DNA of 64,000 nucleotides, from positions 1-64,000 of the forward strand of contig JANXOF010000040.1 in NCBI GenBank assembly GCA_025353725.1. The letters run 5' to 3'. This document shows, piece by piece, positions 26,297 to 34,203 of the stretch. Origin of the DNA: Polyangiaceae bacterium (GTDB lineage: Bacteria; Myxococcota_A; Polyangia; Polyangiales; Polyangiaceae). Below the pieces are notes generated by a model, which made no database searches, was not told where the DNA came from, and was given only the letters and a program-made list of their open reading frames with translations. Positions within the stretch are counted from its first letter, which is position 1; every line of letters begins with the position of its first letter. The translations under genes and the position numbers were made by a program.

Positions 26297-27184
26297 TTAT
26301 CGGAGCCACGTATCAAGCGCTGTGGTCGCGAAAAAGCCGAGACTTACGTAGGCATTGCAGTCGAAGAAGGCTTTACCAATTTTCGCAAAGTCGACAAACT
26401 CGCCCGACGCAGGATCTTTCGGGCGGACGAGGCGATGTTCGATAGATAAGACCACCGCCACGACGGCGACGCCGCCGAAAAAGACGGCGCCGCAGTGGAG
26501 AAGAGCGCCTGTCGCGACGAGCGATGCGACGGTCATCACGTGGGAGACCGCGGCCATGCTCATCGCGCGCTTCGCGCCAAAGCGAGAAGGGACGGAGTGA
26601 AGGTTTTCGGCGCGATCGAACAGCTCGTCTTGGAGCGCATACAAGACATCGAACCCGAAGAGCCATGTCAGCACGGCCACCATCAAAAGCACGATCCCTA
26701 GACTCGGAGAGGCGCCCATTCCAATCCACGCGCCGCCGGGAGCAAGCGCAAGGGCGAGACCAAGCCAAGCGTGTGCGGCCCATGTGAAGCGCTTGGCATA
26801 CGAATAACCGAGCAACACCACGAGCACGGGCGGCGCGAGAAGAAGCGGCCAGCGCCCGAGCGTCGCCGCGACCGCGCAAAAAAACATGCCCGACAGAACG
26901 GTGAGGGCAAGAGCCTCTCCCGCCTTGACGCGGCCGGCAGCGACCGGGCGGTTTTTCGTTCGAGGGTTTTTGGCGTCGAGCTCTCTATCGGCCCAGCGGT
27001 TGAACGCCATCGCACTCGAGCGCGCTGTCACCATGCAAGTCACCATCGCGAGCACGCGAAACGGCGTGAGCGGCTCGTGCGGCACTCGAAGTGCCAACAC
27101 CACAGCCGCGGCCGCGAACGGCATCGCGAACACCGTGTGTGAGAACGTCACGAGCTCGGCCCAAAGACGAATCCGCGCAATCAT
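26297..27184 (-). CDS. mqnP: UbiA-family prenyltransferase of menaquinone synthesis (MqnP)
   Basis: A 295-aa membrane protein with about eight hydrophobic helices. The two Asp-rich motifs of UbiA enzymes are present: NRWADRELDAKNPRTKNR, with N and two D residues that bind the Mg-diphosphate, and DVLYALQDELFDRAENLHSVP. It would attach the polyprenyl tail to the 1,4-dihydroxy-6-naphthoate product at the inner membrane. It is the last gene of the futalosine-route operon, its ATG overlapping the mqnX stop, which favours MqnP over the ubiquinone enzyme UbiA. Confidence 0.88.
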   Translation of the reverse strand: MIARIRLWAELVTFSHTVFAMPFAAAAVVLALRVPHEPLTPFRVLAMVTCMVTARSSAMAFNRWADRELDAKNPRTKNRPVAAGRVKAGEALALTVLSGMFFCAVAATLGRWPLLLAPPVLVVLLGYSYAKRFTWAAHAWLGLALALAPGGAWIGMGASPSLGIVLLMVAVLTWLFGFDVLYALQDELFDRAENLHSVPSRFGAKRAMSMAAVSHVMTVASLVATGALLHCGAVFFGGVAVVAVVLSIEHRLVRPKDPASGEFVDFAKIGKAFFDCNAYVSLGFFATTALDTWLR

Positions 27185-28455
27185 GGTGTCACGTCCGTAC
27201 CACTCCGCCCGGGCGCAATCATCCGTCGCGCGAGAAGCGCGTTGGCAAGCAGAAATGAAGCCCCATCGGCCGCCGCCGAGGCGTCACCGTCGACTGCAAA
27301 AACACCGGGGCGAGCGCCTTTTGCGATTCGGCCGAGAGAGCGAATTCCGAGCGCGCGCGCACCGTTCCACGTGGCCATCTTTAGGAGCTCCCACGCGGGC
27401 ACACTAGGAAACCGGTCGCCCAAGGCCTTCGCCTCGCCGAGTACGTCGAGAGACGCGTTTGACGCGAGCGAATCTGTCCCGAGAGCGGGTTCGATGCCGG
27501 CGGCACGCATCGCGAGAAGCGGCGGAAGCTTCATCTCGATATGAAGATTCGACCGCGGGCACAGCACGACGGAGGCGCCTGACTCGGCGACCCGCGCAAG
27601 TTCGTCCGCGCGTGCCTCGACAAGATGCACGAGAAGTACGTGGCTCGATAGAACCCCGAGCGAAGTCGCGTAATCGAACAAGGGCCGCATCGGCCACACG
27701 GGCGACTGCCTCGCGCGGGCGAGGAGCCATGCCGGGACAGGACCGTCACCGTGCTCAATCGCGCGACGTTCACCCACGTGTTCCGCGAGGTGCAAGCTCG
27801 TTCGACACGAGGTCTCGCGCGCGCGACCGACGAGCGCGCGGACCGCGTCGGGGTGGGTCGTGTAGAGCGTATGAGGCGCGGGCGCGTAGGCGAGATCGCG
27901 CGACGGCCATGAAGGCCACCGTGCCGCGACCTCCGCTGGGAGCCCAGAGACACGACGCATCACCAAAGCTCGGTCTTGCCCGAAGACTTCGTGAAAAATG
28001 CACCCTGCGAACCCTCGACGCGCGAGCGCACCGACCGCGGCCAGCGAGTTCGTCACCTCGCCGACGGCCATCGTGCCCGCGCGCACAAGCTCGTCGACCG
28101 CGGCGTCGATAGCCGCACCGTCCTCTTCAGGGGCAACCTCGGGTCGCTGCGTGACGAGCGAATCGACCCAGCCGACGAACCCGCGTCCGCCAGGGACCTT
28201 GCCACGCATCGCGGAAAGCTCGAGATGCGTATGCGCGTTGACGAGCCCAGGAAAGACAAGGCCGCGTATACGCTGCACCTCGACGCCCGAGCTCCCGTGC
28301 TTCGCAAGCATGTCCGACGCCGAGCCAACATCCACGACCGTCCCCTCGGAGTCTCCATGATCGCGCCCGGCAACGACCACCGCGCCATCGGCAATGGGCG
28401 GTGTGTCACCAGGAAGCACGTGATCCGCGTGGAAGATGCGAACGCGAACCGTCAT
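27181..28455 (-). CDS. mqnX: aminofutalosine deaminase (amidohydrolase, MqnX-type)
   Basis: About 424 residues of the amidohydrolase/TRZ-ATZ class. Metal ligands are visible: GLVNAHTHLELS, a central SLHLAEHVGERRA, and GTDSLASNASLDV with the catalytic Asp. Within this operon the fitting reaction is deamination of 6-amino-6-deoxyfutalosine to futalosine between the MqnE and MqnB steps. The closely related guanine and 5-methylthioadenosine deaminases are the alternatives on sequence alone. ATG at 28455 is chosen because MTVRVRIFHADHV begins the beta-sandwich; the open frame extends 15 codons further, overlapping the upstream gene. Confidence 0.8.
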   Translation of the reverse strand: MTVRVRIFHADHVLPGDTPPIADGAVVVAGRDHGDSEGTVVDVGSASDMLAKHGSSGVEVQRIRGLVFPGLVNAHTHLELSAMRGKVPGGRGFVGWVDSLVTQRPEVAPEEDGAAIDAAVDELVRAGTMAVGEVTNSLAAVGALARRGFAGCIFHEVFGQDRALVMRRVSGLPAEVAARWPSWPSRDLAYAPAPHTLYTTHPDAVRALVGRARETSCRTSLHLAEHVGERRAIEHGDGPVPAWLLARARQSPVWPMRPLFDYATSLGVLSSHVLLVHLVEARADELARVAESGASVVLCPRSNLHIEMKLPPLLAMRAAGIEPALGTDSLASNASLDVLGEAKALGDRFPSVPAWELLKMATWNGARALGIRSLGRIAKGARPGVFAVDGDASAAADGASFLLANALLARRMIAPGRSGTDVTP

Positions 28456-28478
28456 GAGAGCCTTGCCACGCGCGCCTT

Positions 28479-30353
28479 CTACTTTGGCTCGCTCAGCCAC
28501 TCGTAACGAACGTTTCGGCGCACCGACCGAAAACCCGTCGCGCGAATACGTTCTTCGATTTTTTCGGCATTGATACCGAACGTTGTCCCTGCGCTAGAAA
28601 CGACATTCTCCTCGAACATCACACTTCCAAAATCGTCGGCGCCGAATCGCAGCGCCACCTGTCCGACGCCAGGTCCTTGGGTGACCCACGACGCACCGAC
28701 GTGGGCTACGTTATCGAGCATGAGGCGCGCGACGGCTTGGGTACGCAGATAGAGGTGTGTACCGTTCTCGCCAGGCGCGAGGTGCGTGCCTTTTTCAAAC
28801 TGGTAGTCCCAACAGAAAAAGGCGGTGAAACCGCTAGTTTCGTCCTGCAAATCACGAATTTTCAGGAGGTGCTGAATCCGCTCTTCGAGCGTATCGACCG
28901 TGCCGTACATCATCGTCGCGCTCGAGCGTAAGCCCATCGCATGGGCCACGCGCATGACGCCGAGCCACTCTTCGCTCGTGCACTTCGCCTTCGCAATCTT
29001 TCTACGAACGCGGTCCACGAGGATCTCCGCGCCGCCGCCGGGCACGGAGTCGAGTCCGGCTTCGTGGAGCCGCTCGAGCACGCGCTTGACGCTCAACTTT
29101 TCGAGGCGCGCCAGGTGAAGGATCTCCTCGGGCGAGAGCGCATGAAGGCCCAGGCCGTACTCTTTCTTCATCCACCGGAAGAGGTCCTCGTACCATTCGA
29201 TTCGAAGATCCGGATTCAGCCCGCCTTGAAGCAAGATTTGCACGCCGCCAGCGTCGACGACCTCTTGCAGCTTTTGGCCTAATACCTCACGCGAAAGCAC
29301 GTACCCCTCGGCATGACCGACGGGCCGATAGAAGGCGCAAAAACGGCAGCTCGTGGTGCATACGTTGGTATAGTTGACGTTGCGATCCACGATGTAGGTC
29401 ACGACGCCGTCGGGGTGCTTCCGCCGGCGCACCGCATCGGCGGCGAGACCTAGCTCGAAAAAGGTTCCTTCTCGCAAGAGCCGCTGACCGTCAGCGGCCG
29501 AGAGTCGCTCGCCGTCGGCCGCCCGAGAAAGCACGGTATCAAGGGAAGGGCGTGGCCTTGCGAGCTTCGGTTCGTCGACGTCCACCGAAGCTCTGGCAAG
29601 AAGTCCAAGCCTCGCGCCCTCGTCCCAAAATCGCACGAGACCGCGCAGCTCTTCGTCGCCGAGATCGTAGCGAATCGACTGCGTGAGATACGAAATGAGC
29701 GAAGCCTCCGCCAGCCCGGTGCGCGCCGCGTGCTCCGACGCGATGGCCGAGACCCGCGCGATTCCCTTCTGCTTGGCGACACGGAAAATGTCTTCCTGCT
29801 CTGTGCTCAACGCCCCTGGGCGGGCAAACCACGCCGCAAAGACGAACGGCAAACCAGTCCACTCCAACCAGTCCTCCGCAAGGTCGAGGCGGTGGTCGAA
29901 ACGCGACTCGACGTTGAGCGCCGCGTCGCCTATTACGAGCGCTCCCGTGGAGCCCTTGACGGCGGCAACCGCTTCCGCAGGCTCCGCCCCAAAGAGATGC
30001 GGCGCGAGCTTCCGGCGCGACAGAAGCAGGCGCGCGAGCACTACGCTTGTCCTCGACGAAAGGTCGAGCGCAATCGAGTCGAGTTCGTGGAGCGGGCGTT
30101 CCGACACGATGGCCACACTGCGAACTTTTCCGCGCGCACCAATGGCCACGTTTCGGACAAGCCTAAGGTTACCCAACGTCGCCGCGGCAGCCACGGGCAA
30201 AAGGCCGATGTCAGCCTCGTTTTCAGCGAGCGCGCGCGCGAGCTCACTCGGACGCGCAAGTTCGAGCGCGATGCGCGGGTCGTCTTTCAGTGACTCCCAC
30301 AGGGGTCGTGCGTTCAGATACGCGACGCCGAGCGTTCGAAGCTTTTCACTCAT
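28479..30353 (-). CDS. mqnA-mqnC: fused MqnA-MqnC: chorismate dehydratase and cyclic dehypoxanthinyl futalosine synthase
   Basis: A 624-aa two-domain enzyme. Residues 1 to about 265 are MqnA, a periplasmic-binding-like chorismate dehydratase (LRTLGVAYLNARPLW, EADIGLLPVAAA, GALVIGDAAL, WTGLPFVFAAW). Residues about 270-624 are MqnC, a radical SAM enzyme with C332, C336 and C339 (VCTTSCRFC), QILLQGGLNPDL, and the C-terminal GQVALRFGADDFGSVMFEENV. These are usually separate genes for the first and fourth steps of the pathway. No stop or frameshift separates them, and the junction shows a short Pro/Arg linker. Its ATG overlaps the mqnE stop. Confidence 0.9.
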   Translation of the reverse strand: MSEKLRTLGVAYLNARPLWESLKDDPRIALELARPSELARALAENEADIGLLPVAAAATLGNLRLVRNVAIGARGKVRSVAIVSERPLHELDSIALDLSSRTSVVLARLLLSRRKLAPHLFGAEPAEAVAAVKGSTGALVIGDAALNVESRFDHRLDLAEDWLEWTGLPFVFAAWFARPGALSTEQEDIFRVAKQKGIARVSAIASEHAARTGLAEASLISYLTQSIRYDLGDEELRGLVRFWDEGARLGLLARASVDVDEPKLARPRPSLDTVLSRAADGERLSAADGQRLLREGTFFELGLAADAVRRRKHPDGVVTYIVDRNVNYTNVCTTSCRFCAFYRPVGHAEGYVLSREVLGQKLQEVVDAGGVQILLQGGLNPDLRIEWYEDLFRWMKKEYGLGLHALSPEEILHLARLEKLSVKRVLERLHEAGLDSVPGGGAEILVDRVRRKIAKAKCTSEEWLGVMRVAHAMGLRSSATMMYGTVDTLEERIQHLLKIRDLQDETSGFTAFFCWDYQFEKGTHLAPGENGTHLYLRTQAVARLMLDNVAHVGASWVTQGPGVGQVALRFGADDFGSVMFEENVVSSAGTTFGINAEKIEERIRATGFRSVRRNVRYEWLSEPK

Positions 30354-31570
30354 GACGTCACCTCGTCGGCGTGCGCCACGAGAGGCGAAGGCGGTACCTG
30401 AAACATTGGGAGCTTCGGGCGTGCGCGCTCGCGGTCGCGAGGCTTGAGCGCGGCTTCGGGCACCGCCGCACGCGGCAGCTCCCGCACGACGTTGTAGAGC
30501 GTGTCGCGCTCCACGGGGATGCGCCCGGCTTCACGAATAAGTCGAACGAGCTCCTCGTAACCGAGGGCGCCTGGCGAAAGCGTTCCCGCCGCCTTGTAAA
30601 TGGTCTCGTGAACGATCGTGCCGTCGATGTCGTCGGCACCGAAACGAAGGGCTATCTGCGCTACGTCCGGAGTAAGACTTACCCAATAAGCTTTGATATG
30701 GTCGACATTGTCGAGCAGCAAGCGACTTACGGCGATGGTGCGTAAATCGTCTACTGCCGTCGGGGCGGGCATGTTCTTCATCCCATTACCGTCAGGATGA
30801 AACGCAAGTGGGATAAAGGCTTGGAGTCCTTTGGTTTCGTCCTGCAACGCGCGCAAGCGAAGGATGTGGTCTACGCGATGGGCGAACGTCTCGATATGTC
30901 CGTAGAGCATGGTGGCATTCGTCCGCATCCCCATCCGGTGCGCGACGCGGTGCACTTCGAGGTATTCCGCAGCCGTTGCTTTGTCGTGACTTATCTTGCT
31001 CCGAACGCCCTCGTCGAATATCTCCGCGCCGCCTCCCGGTAGGCTCTCGAGCCCGGCCGCCCGCAGCCTCTCGAGAACGACGGCGTACGACAGTCCGTAG
31101 TGCCGCGCGAAGAAGTGAATCTCGACCGCTGTAAAGCACTTAAGATGCACGTTCGGGTCAATGCGTTTAAACCCGCGCAGGAGCTCTTCGTAATATGAAA
31201 ACGGGAGCCCCGGATGCAACCCGTTGACGACATGCACTTCCGTGGGCGGACCTCCGGGATCGTCCATCCGCTTTTCCAATTCGTGCCAGGCCTCTTCGAG
31301 CTTCATCGTGTGGGCGCCGGGCATGTGCTCTTCGAGCTTCGCGAACGAACAAAAAAGGCACGACGCGACGCACACATTCGTCACCTCGATACGCATATTC
31401 TTATTGAAGAAGGTGCGGTCGCCGTGGCGGGTTTCGCGCACCTCGTTCGCGAGCTGACCCACGGAGAGCAGGTCAGGCTCCATGAAAAGCGCCATGCCGT
31501 CGTCGAACGTCAACCGTTCGAAGCTCTCGACCTTGGCTCGGATCAAAGCAAGCTTGGGAGACTCAGACAC
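30350..31570 (-). CDS. mqnE: aminofutalosine synthase MqnE (radical SAM)
   Basis: About 406 residues. The radical SAM cluster is C67, C71, C74 in TNVCVASCLFCSF. Further family blocks are EVHVVNGLHPGLPFSYY, LESLPGGGAEIFDEGVR, TNATMLYGHIET and PDVAQIALRFGADDIDG. MqnE adds the adenosyl radical to 3-enolpyruvyl benzoate to give aminodeoxyfutalosine. GTG at 31570 (VSESPKLAL) is preferred to the ATG at 31621 because it overlaps the stop of the preceding gene by a few bases and begins where homologous sequence begins. The C-terminal 40 residues, Pro/Arg-rich, extend past the usual end. Confidence 0.9.
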   Translation of the reverse strand: MSESPKLALIRAKVESFERLTFDDGMALFMEPDLLSVGQLANEVRETRHGDRTFFNKNMRIEVTNVCVASCLFCSFAKLEEHMPGAHTMKLEEAWHELEKRMDDPGGPPTEVHVVNGLHPGLPFSYYEELLRGFKRIDPNVHLKCFTAVEIHFFARHYGLSYAVVLERLRAAGLESLPGGGAEIFDEGVRSKISHDKATAAEYLEVHRVAHRMGMRTNATMLYGHIETFAHRVDHILRLRALQDETKGLQAFIPLAFHPDGNGMKNMPAPTAVDDLRTIAVSRLLLDNVDHIKAYWVSLTPDVAQIALRFGADDIDGTIVHETIYKAAGTLSPGALGYEELVRLIREAGRIPVERDTLYNVVRELPRAAVPEAALKPRDRERARPKLPMFQVPPSPLVAHADEVTS

Positions 31571-32168
31571 CGGCCACCTCTTCTTTGGATTCCGTGATTC
31601 GCTCACGCACGGACTCGACACTTTCGTTCGCTTCGACGAATTCGGCCACGCGGCCAGCGTGAGTAATGAGCGCGCGAATTTCCTGCTTTTTCACGGTTCG
31701 CAGCTCGACCAACCCTTGGCCCTTGAGCTTTAGCTTTTCACCGTCGAGGATGACCAAGCCGCTCTTGCGCTGAATCGGCCCGCGCAGCTCGCTCGCCCCG
31801 AACCCGAGCGCAACTTGCGCGAGCTCCATGCCACACGCCGACCAGTCGACCCCGATCCGCGCTCCCGTTCGCGCGGCGACGCGCGCCGTCGCCACTGCGC
31901 GTAAAAAATCGAGGTCCGAGGTTTCCGCGAGCATGGCGACCCAGTGAACGGACGTCTCCTTTAGGCGTGGCTCGCGCTCGTGGACACGAACGACGTTCCC
32001 AACGTCCTCCCCGCGGAGCAGATCGGCCAGTGCGCCAAGCACGAGGAAGTCGGCAGACTCCCAAGATGGTGCTGCAAGGCGTACCGCCTCGACGTCACCG
32101 AGCCTTCGTGCCGCGAGAACGGCCGCAAGCCCCGCGCGGCTAATCGCTTCCTCGACGAATCTGCTCAC
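31563..32168 (-). CDS. MqnE-like paralogue lacking the radical SAM core
   Basis: A 201-aa protein without any CxxxCxxC motif. Its N-terminal segment WESADFLVLGALADLLRGED lines up with DLLSVGQLANEVRETRHGD of MqnE, and its C-terminal half (WSACGMELAQVALGFGASEL, then EIRALITHAGRVAEF) lines up with DVAQIALRFGADDIDG and ELVRLIREAGRIPVE. The Fe-S/SAM barrel between these parts is missing. It sits between the ubiX-type gene and mqnE and overlaps both, so it is translated with them. A structural or substrate-binding partner of MqnE is the likely role (inference); alternatively it is a decayed copy kept in frame. Confidence 0.7.
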   Translation of the reverse strand: MSRFVEEAISRAGLAAVLAARRLGDVEAVRLAAPSWESADFLVLGALADLLRGEDVGNVVRVHEREPRLKETSVHWVAMLAETSDLDFLRAVATARVAARTGARIGVDWSACGMELAQVALGFGASELRGPIQRKSGLVILDGEKLKLKGQGLVELRTVKKQEIRALITHAGRVAEFVEANESVESVRERITESKEEVAGV

Positions 32169-32782
32169 GGGGTCTCTCTTTCGGTGTCGGTGACGTCTTT
32201 ATCACCCCAACGTTTCAGGATGCTGTGACTGAGACCGAGCTGGTCGAGCGTGCGTCCGACGACGGTGTCAATCGCCTGCGCGAGGGTCTTTGTCTTCCCG
32301 TAAAAAGACGGCATCGCGGGCTGGATCACTACGCCGGCTCGGGCGAGCGCCGTGAGATTTTCGAGATGAATAATACTGAGAGGCATTTCACGAGGAACGA
32401 CAACGAGCGTGCGTCGCTCCTTGATCATCACGTCGGCAGCGCGTGTCAGGAGCGTGTCGGAGATTCCGTGCGCAATACGCGCCACGGTGCTCATGGAGCA
32501 AGGCACGATGACCATGGCATTCCAACCAGCGCTCCCGCTCGCGAACGGCGCCGTGTAATCTCGCATTCCCCACATCGGGAACCGCCCGCGGAGGGCATCG
32601 CGAACGTCACCGCCGCACTCGAGCGCCCATACCTCCGGTGCCGTCGAGGAGAGGCATACGGCAACTTCGATGTCGCCGTGCGACTCTACGCGACTCTCTA
32701 GGACTTCAAGAAGGCGCTTCGCGTAGGGAGCGCCGCTGGCGCCGGTTATCCCGACGACGATCTTCCGCGGGGCGGGGTTCAC
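32165..32782 (-). CDS. ubiX: UbiX-type flavin prenyltransferase
   Basis: About 205 residues of the UbiX/Pad1 flavoprotein family: KIVVGITGASGAPYAKRL at the N-terminus for FMN binding, NAMVIVPCSMSTVARIAHGISD, and VVVPREMPLSIIHLENLTALARAG. UbiX makes prenylated FMN for UbiD-type decarboxylases; in futalosine operons such pairs remove the carboxylate from the dihydroxynaphthoate. No UbiD partner is in the window. GTG at 32782 overlaps the menG stop (GTGA) and is preferred over ATG at 32800. Confidence 0.88.
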   Translation of the reverse strand: MNPAPRKIVVGITGASGAPYAKRLLEVLESRVESHGDIEVAVCLSSTAPEVWALECGGDVRDALRGRFPMWGMRDYTAPFASGSAGWNAMVIVPCSMSTVARIAHGISDTLLTRAADVMIKERRTLVVVPREMPLSIIHLENLTALARAGVVIQPAMPSFYGKTKTLAQAIDTVVGRTLDQLGLSHSILKRWGDKDVTDTERETP

Positions 32783-33516
32783 GGTCGTGCCTCGCCACAA
32801 ACGATCGAGGCAACCCCCAACGTAAGATCCGTAGCGCGGACAGCCTCAAAGCCCTCTTGGCGAAGAATCGCTTCGTATTGCGCGCGCGTCACGAACCCCG
32901 CCATGCTTTCCGCAAGGTACGCATAGGCGTCGCGGTCGCGCGCGACGACGGCGCCGATGACGGGCAACGCATTTCGTAGCGCGGCGGCGTGGAGCGCCCT
33001 CGTGCGAAAAAGCTTCGGGGCGAACAGTTCAAGCGTCACGAATTTACCGCCGGGGCGCAGCACGCGGCGAACCTCACGCACTCCCCGCCGAAGATCGGCA
33101 AGATTTCGCATTCCGAAGCCGCAGATCACTGCGCCGAACGCCCCTTGCTCAAACGGAAGCGCGAGGGCATCACCGACCACGCGCTCGGTGTTTGCCACTT
33201 TGCGTTTCCCCAGTTCGAGCATTTTCGCCGAGAAATCGCACGCAACGACGCGCTCGCCGGGAAACGCGCTCTCCAACATCCTCGAAAGATCGAGGGTCCC
33301 CGCGCAAAGGTCGAGAAGGGGTCCGACCGAACCTCCCTTGCCACTGAGGCGGTCGATGGCCTTCGCGCGCCAACGCTTGTCGATCCCAAACGACATCAGC
33401 TTGTTGAGAAAATCGTAGGTAGGAGCGATGCGATCGAACATGGCACGGTTCGCGGTCGCATGCTCCGGAGCGTCCTTGCGAGCCTCGAGGTTCGCGACAG
33501 GCTTGATGTGCGCCAT
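32779..33516 (-). CDS. menG: demethylmenaquinone methyltransferase (MenG/UbiE)
   Basis: About 246 residues with UbiE-family signatures: ANRAMFDRIAPTYDFLNKLMSFGIDKRWR, LLDLCAGTLDLSRML (motif I, with T-L-D where most have T-G-D), VVGDALALPFEQGAFGAVICGFGMRNL and EVRRVLRPGGKFVTLELF. It performs the final C-methylation of the quinone ring. It is the first gene of the menaquinone operon, so its upstream gap at 33517-33654, shared with the divergent DUF1285-like gene, should hold the promoter. ATG at 33516 is chosen; the extra open 34 codons upstream have no family match. Confidence 0.88.
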   Translation of the reverse strand: MAHIKPVANLEARKDAPEHATANRAMFDRIAPTYDFLNKLMSFGIDKRWRAKAIDRLSGKGGSVGPLLDLCAGTLDLSRMLESAFPGERVVACDFSAKMLELGKRKVANTERVVGDALALPFEQGAFGAVICGFGMRNLADLRRGVREVRRVLRPGGKFVTLELFAPKLFRTRALHAAALRNALPVIGAVVARDRDAYAYLAESMAGFVTRAQYEAILRQEGFEAVRATDLTLGVASIVCGEARP

Positions 33517-33654
33517 TGTTCCTACTTCCCTCGCACGTCCATAAACTTTTATCGGGTGTATAGACTCCCCCTCGCGGAGGTCAAGGATCGGCCGTTGCGT
33601 GGCGCACGAACGCCGCATGGCGAAACTCGCCGTAATCGCGCTCTACTACGCCCG

Positions 33655-34185
33655 ATGAAGCCCGGTGACCATCGCGAGTTCTTCCGCCTTGCCGCTCCTG
33701 AGGGTCGCTCGCGGGAAAGCACCATTCGACTGGACGGCGAAGGTCGGTTCTTTCACGACGGAGAACCAGTGGAGCACCCGAAGTTGCGAGACGCCATGCA
33801 CACGTGGATCGGGCGCCACCCGGACGACGGACGGTACATTCTTACGAACGGATACGACTGGTGCTACTTCGCGGTGGACGACGTTCCGTACTTCGTCCGA
33901 AGCCTGCGCGACGAAAACGGTGATGCCACGCTCGTGCTAAGCGACGGCACGGAAGAGGTGCTCGACCCCCCGTCCGTGACTGCGAATGCCCGGGGCGAAC
34001 TCTACACGACCGTGAAGGCCTTTCAGGCCGGCGCCGAGAACCGTCCGTTTGCGGCCAAGTTCTCACGGTTTGCTCAGGGTCAGTTAGGGCCGTTTTTAGA
34101 GTCGACATCCGAGCCGGGAGCGGAGCTCGACCGCGAAACCGTATCGCTTGTCACGAAACGCGGGCGTACCAAGCTCGCGATTTAA
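33655..34185 (+). CDS. DUF1285-like protein
   Basis: A 176-aa soluble protein. The blocks STIRLDGEGRFFHDGEPVEHPKL, GRYILTNGYDWCYFAVDD and VPYFVRSL match the DUF1285 style: a short acidic N-terminus, then a strand with GxFFHDGxPVxHP. Function in that family is not established. The frame is open far upstream, antisense to menG, so ATG at 33655 is chosen where the family similarity begins. Divergent from the menaquinone operon and 18 bases before the dehydrogenase gene, with which it is probably co-transcribed. Confidence 0.75.
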   Translation: MKPGDHREFFRLAAPEGRSRESTIRLDGEGRFFHDGEPVEHPKLRDAMHTWIGRHPDDGRYILTNGYDWCYFAVDDVPYFVRSLRDENGDATLVLSDGTEEVLDPPSVTANARGELYTTVKAFQAGAENRPFAAKFSRFAQGQLGPFLESTSEPGAELDRETVSLVTKRGRTKLAI

Positions 34186-34203
34186 GGTAGCCTTTGTCGA
34201 CTT

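Noticed and set aside
32989-33654. Upstream extension of the DUF1285-like frame
   Set aside because: It runs antisense through menG and has no domain-like sequence; family similarity begins at the ATG at 33655.
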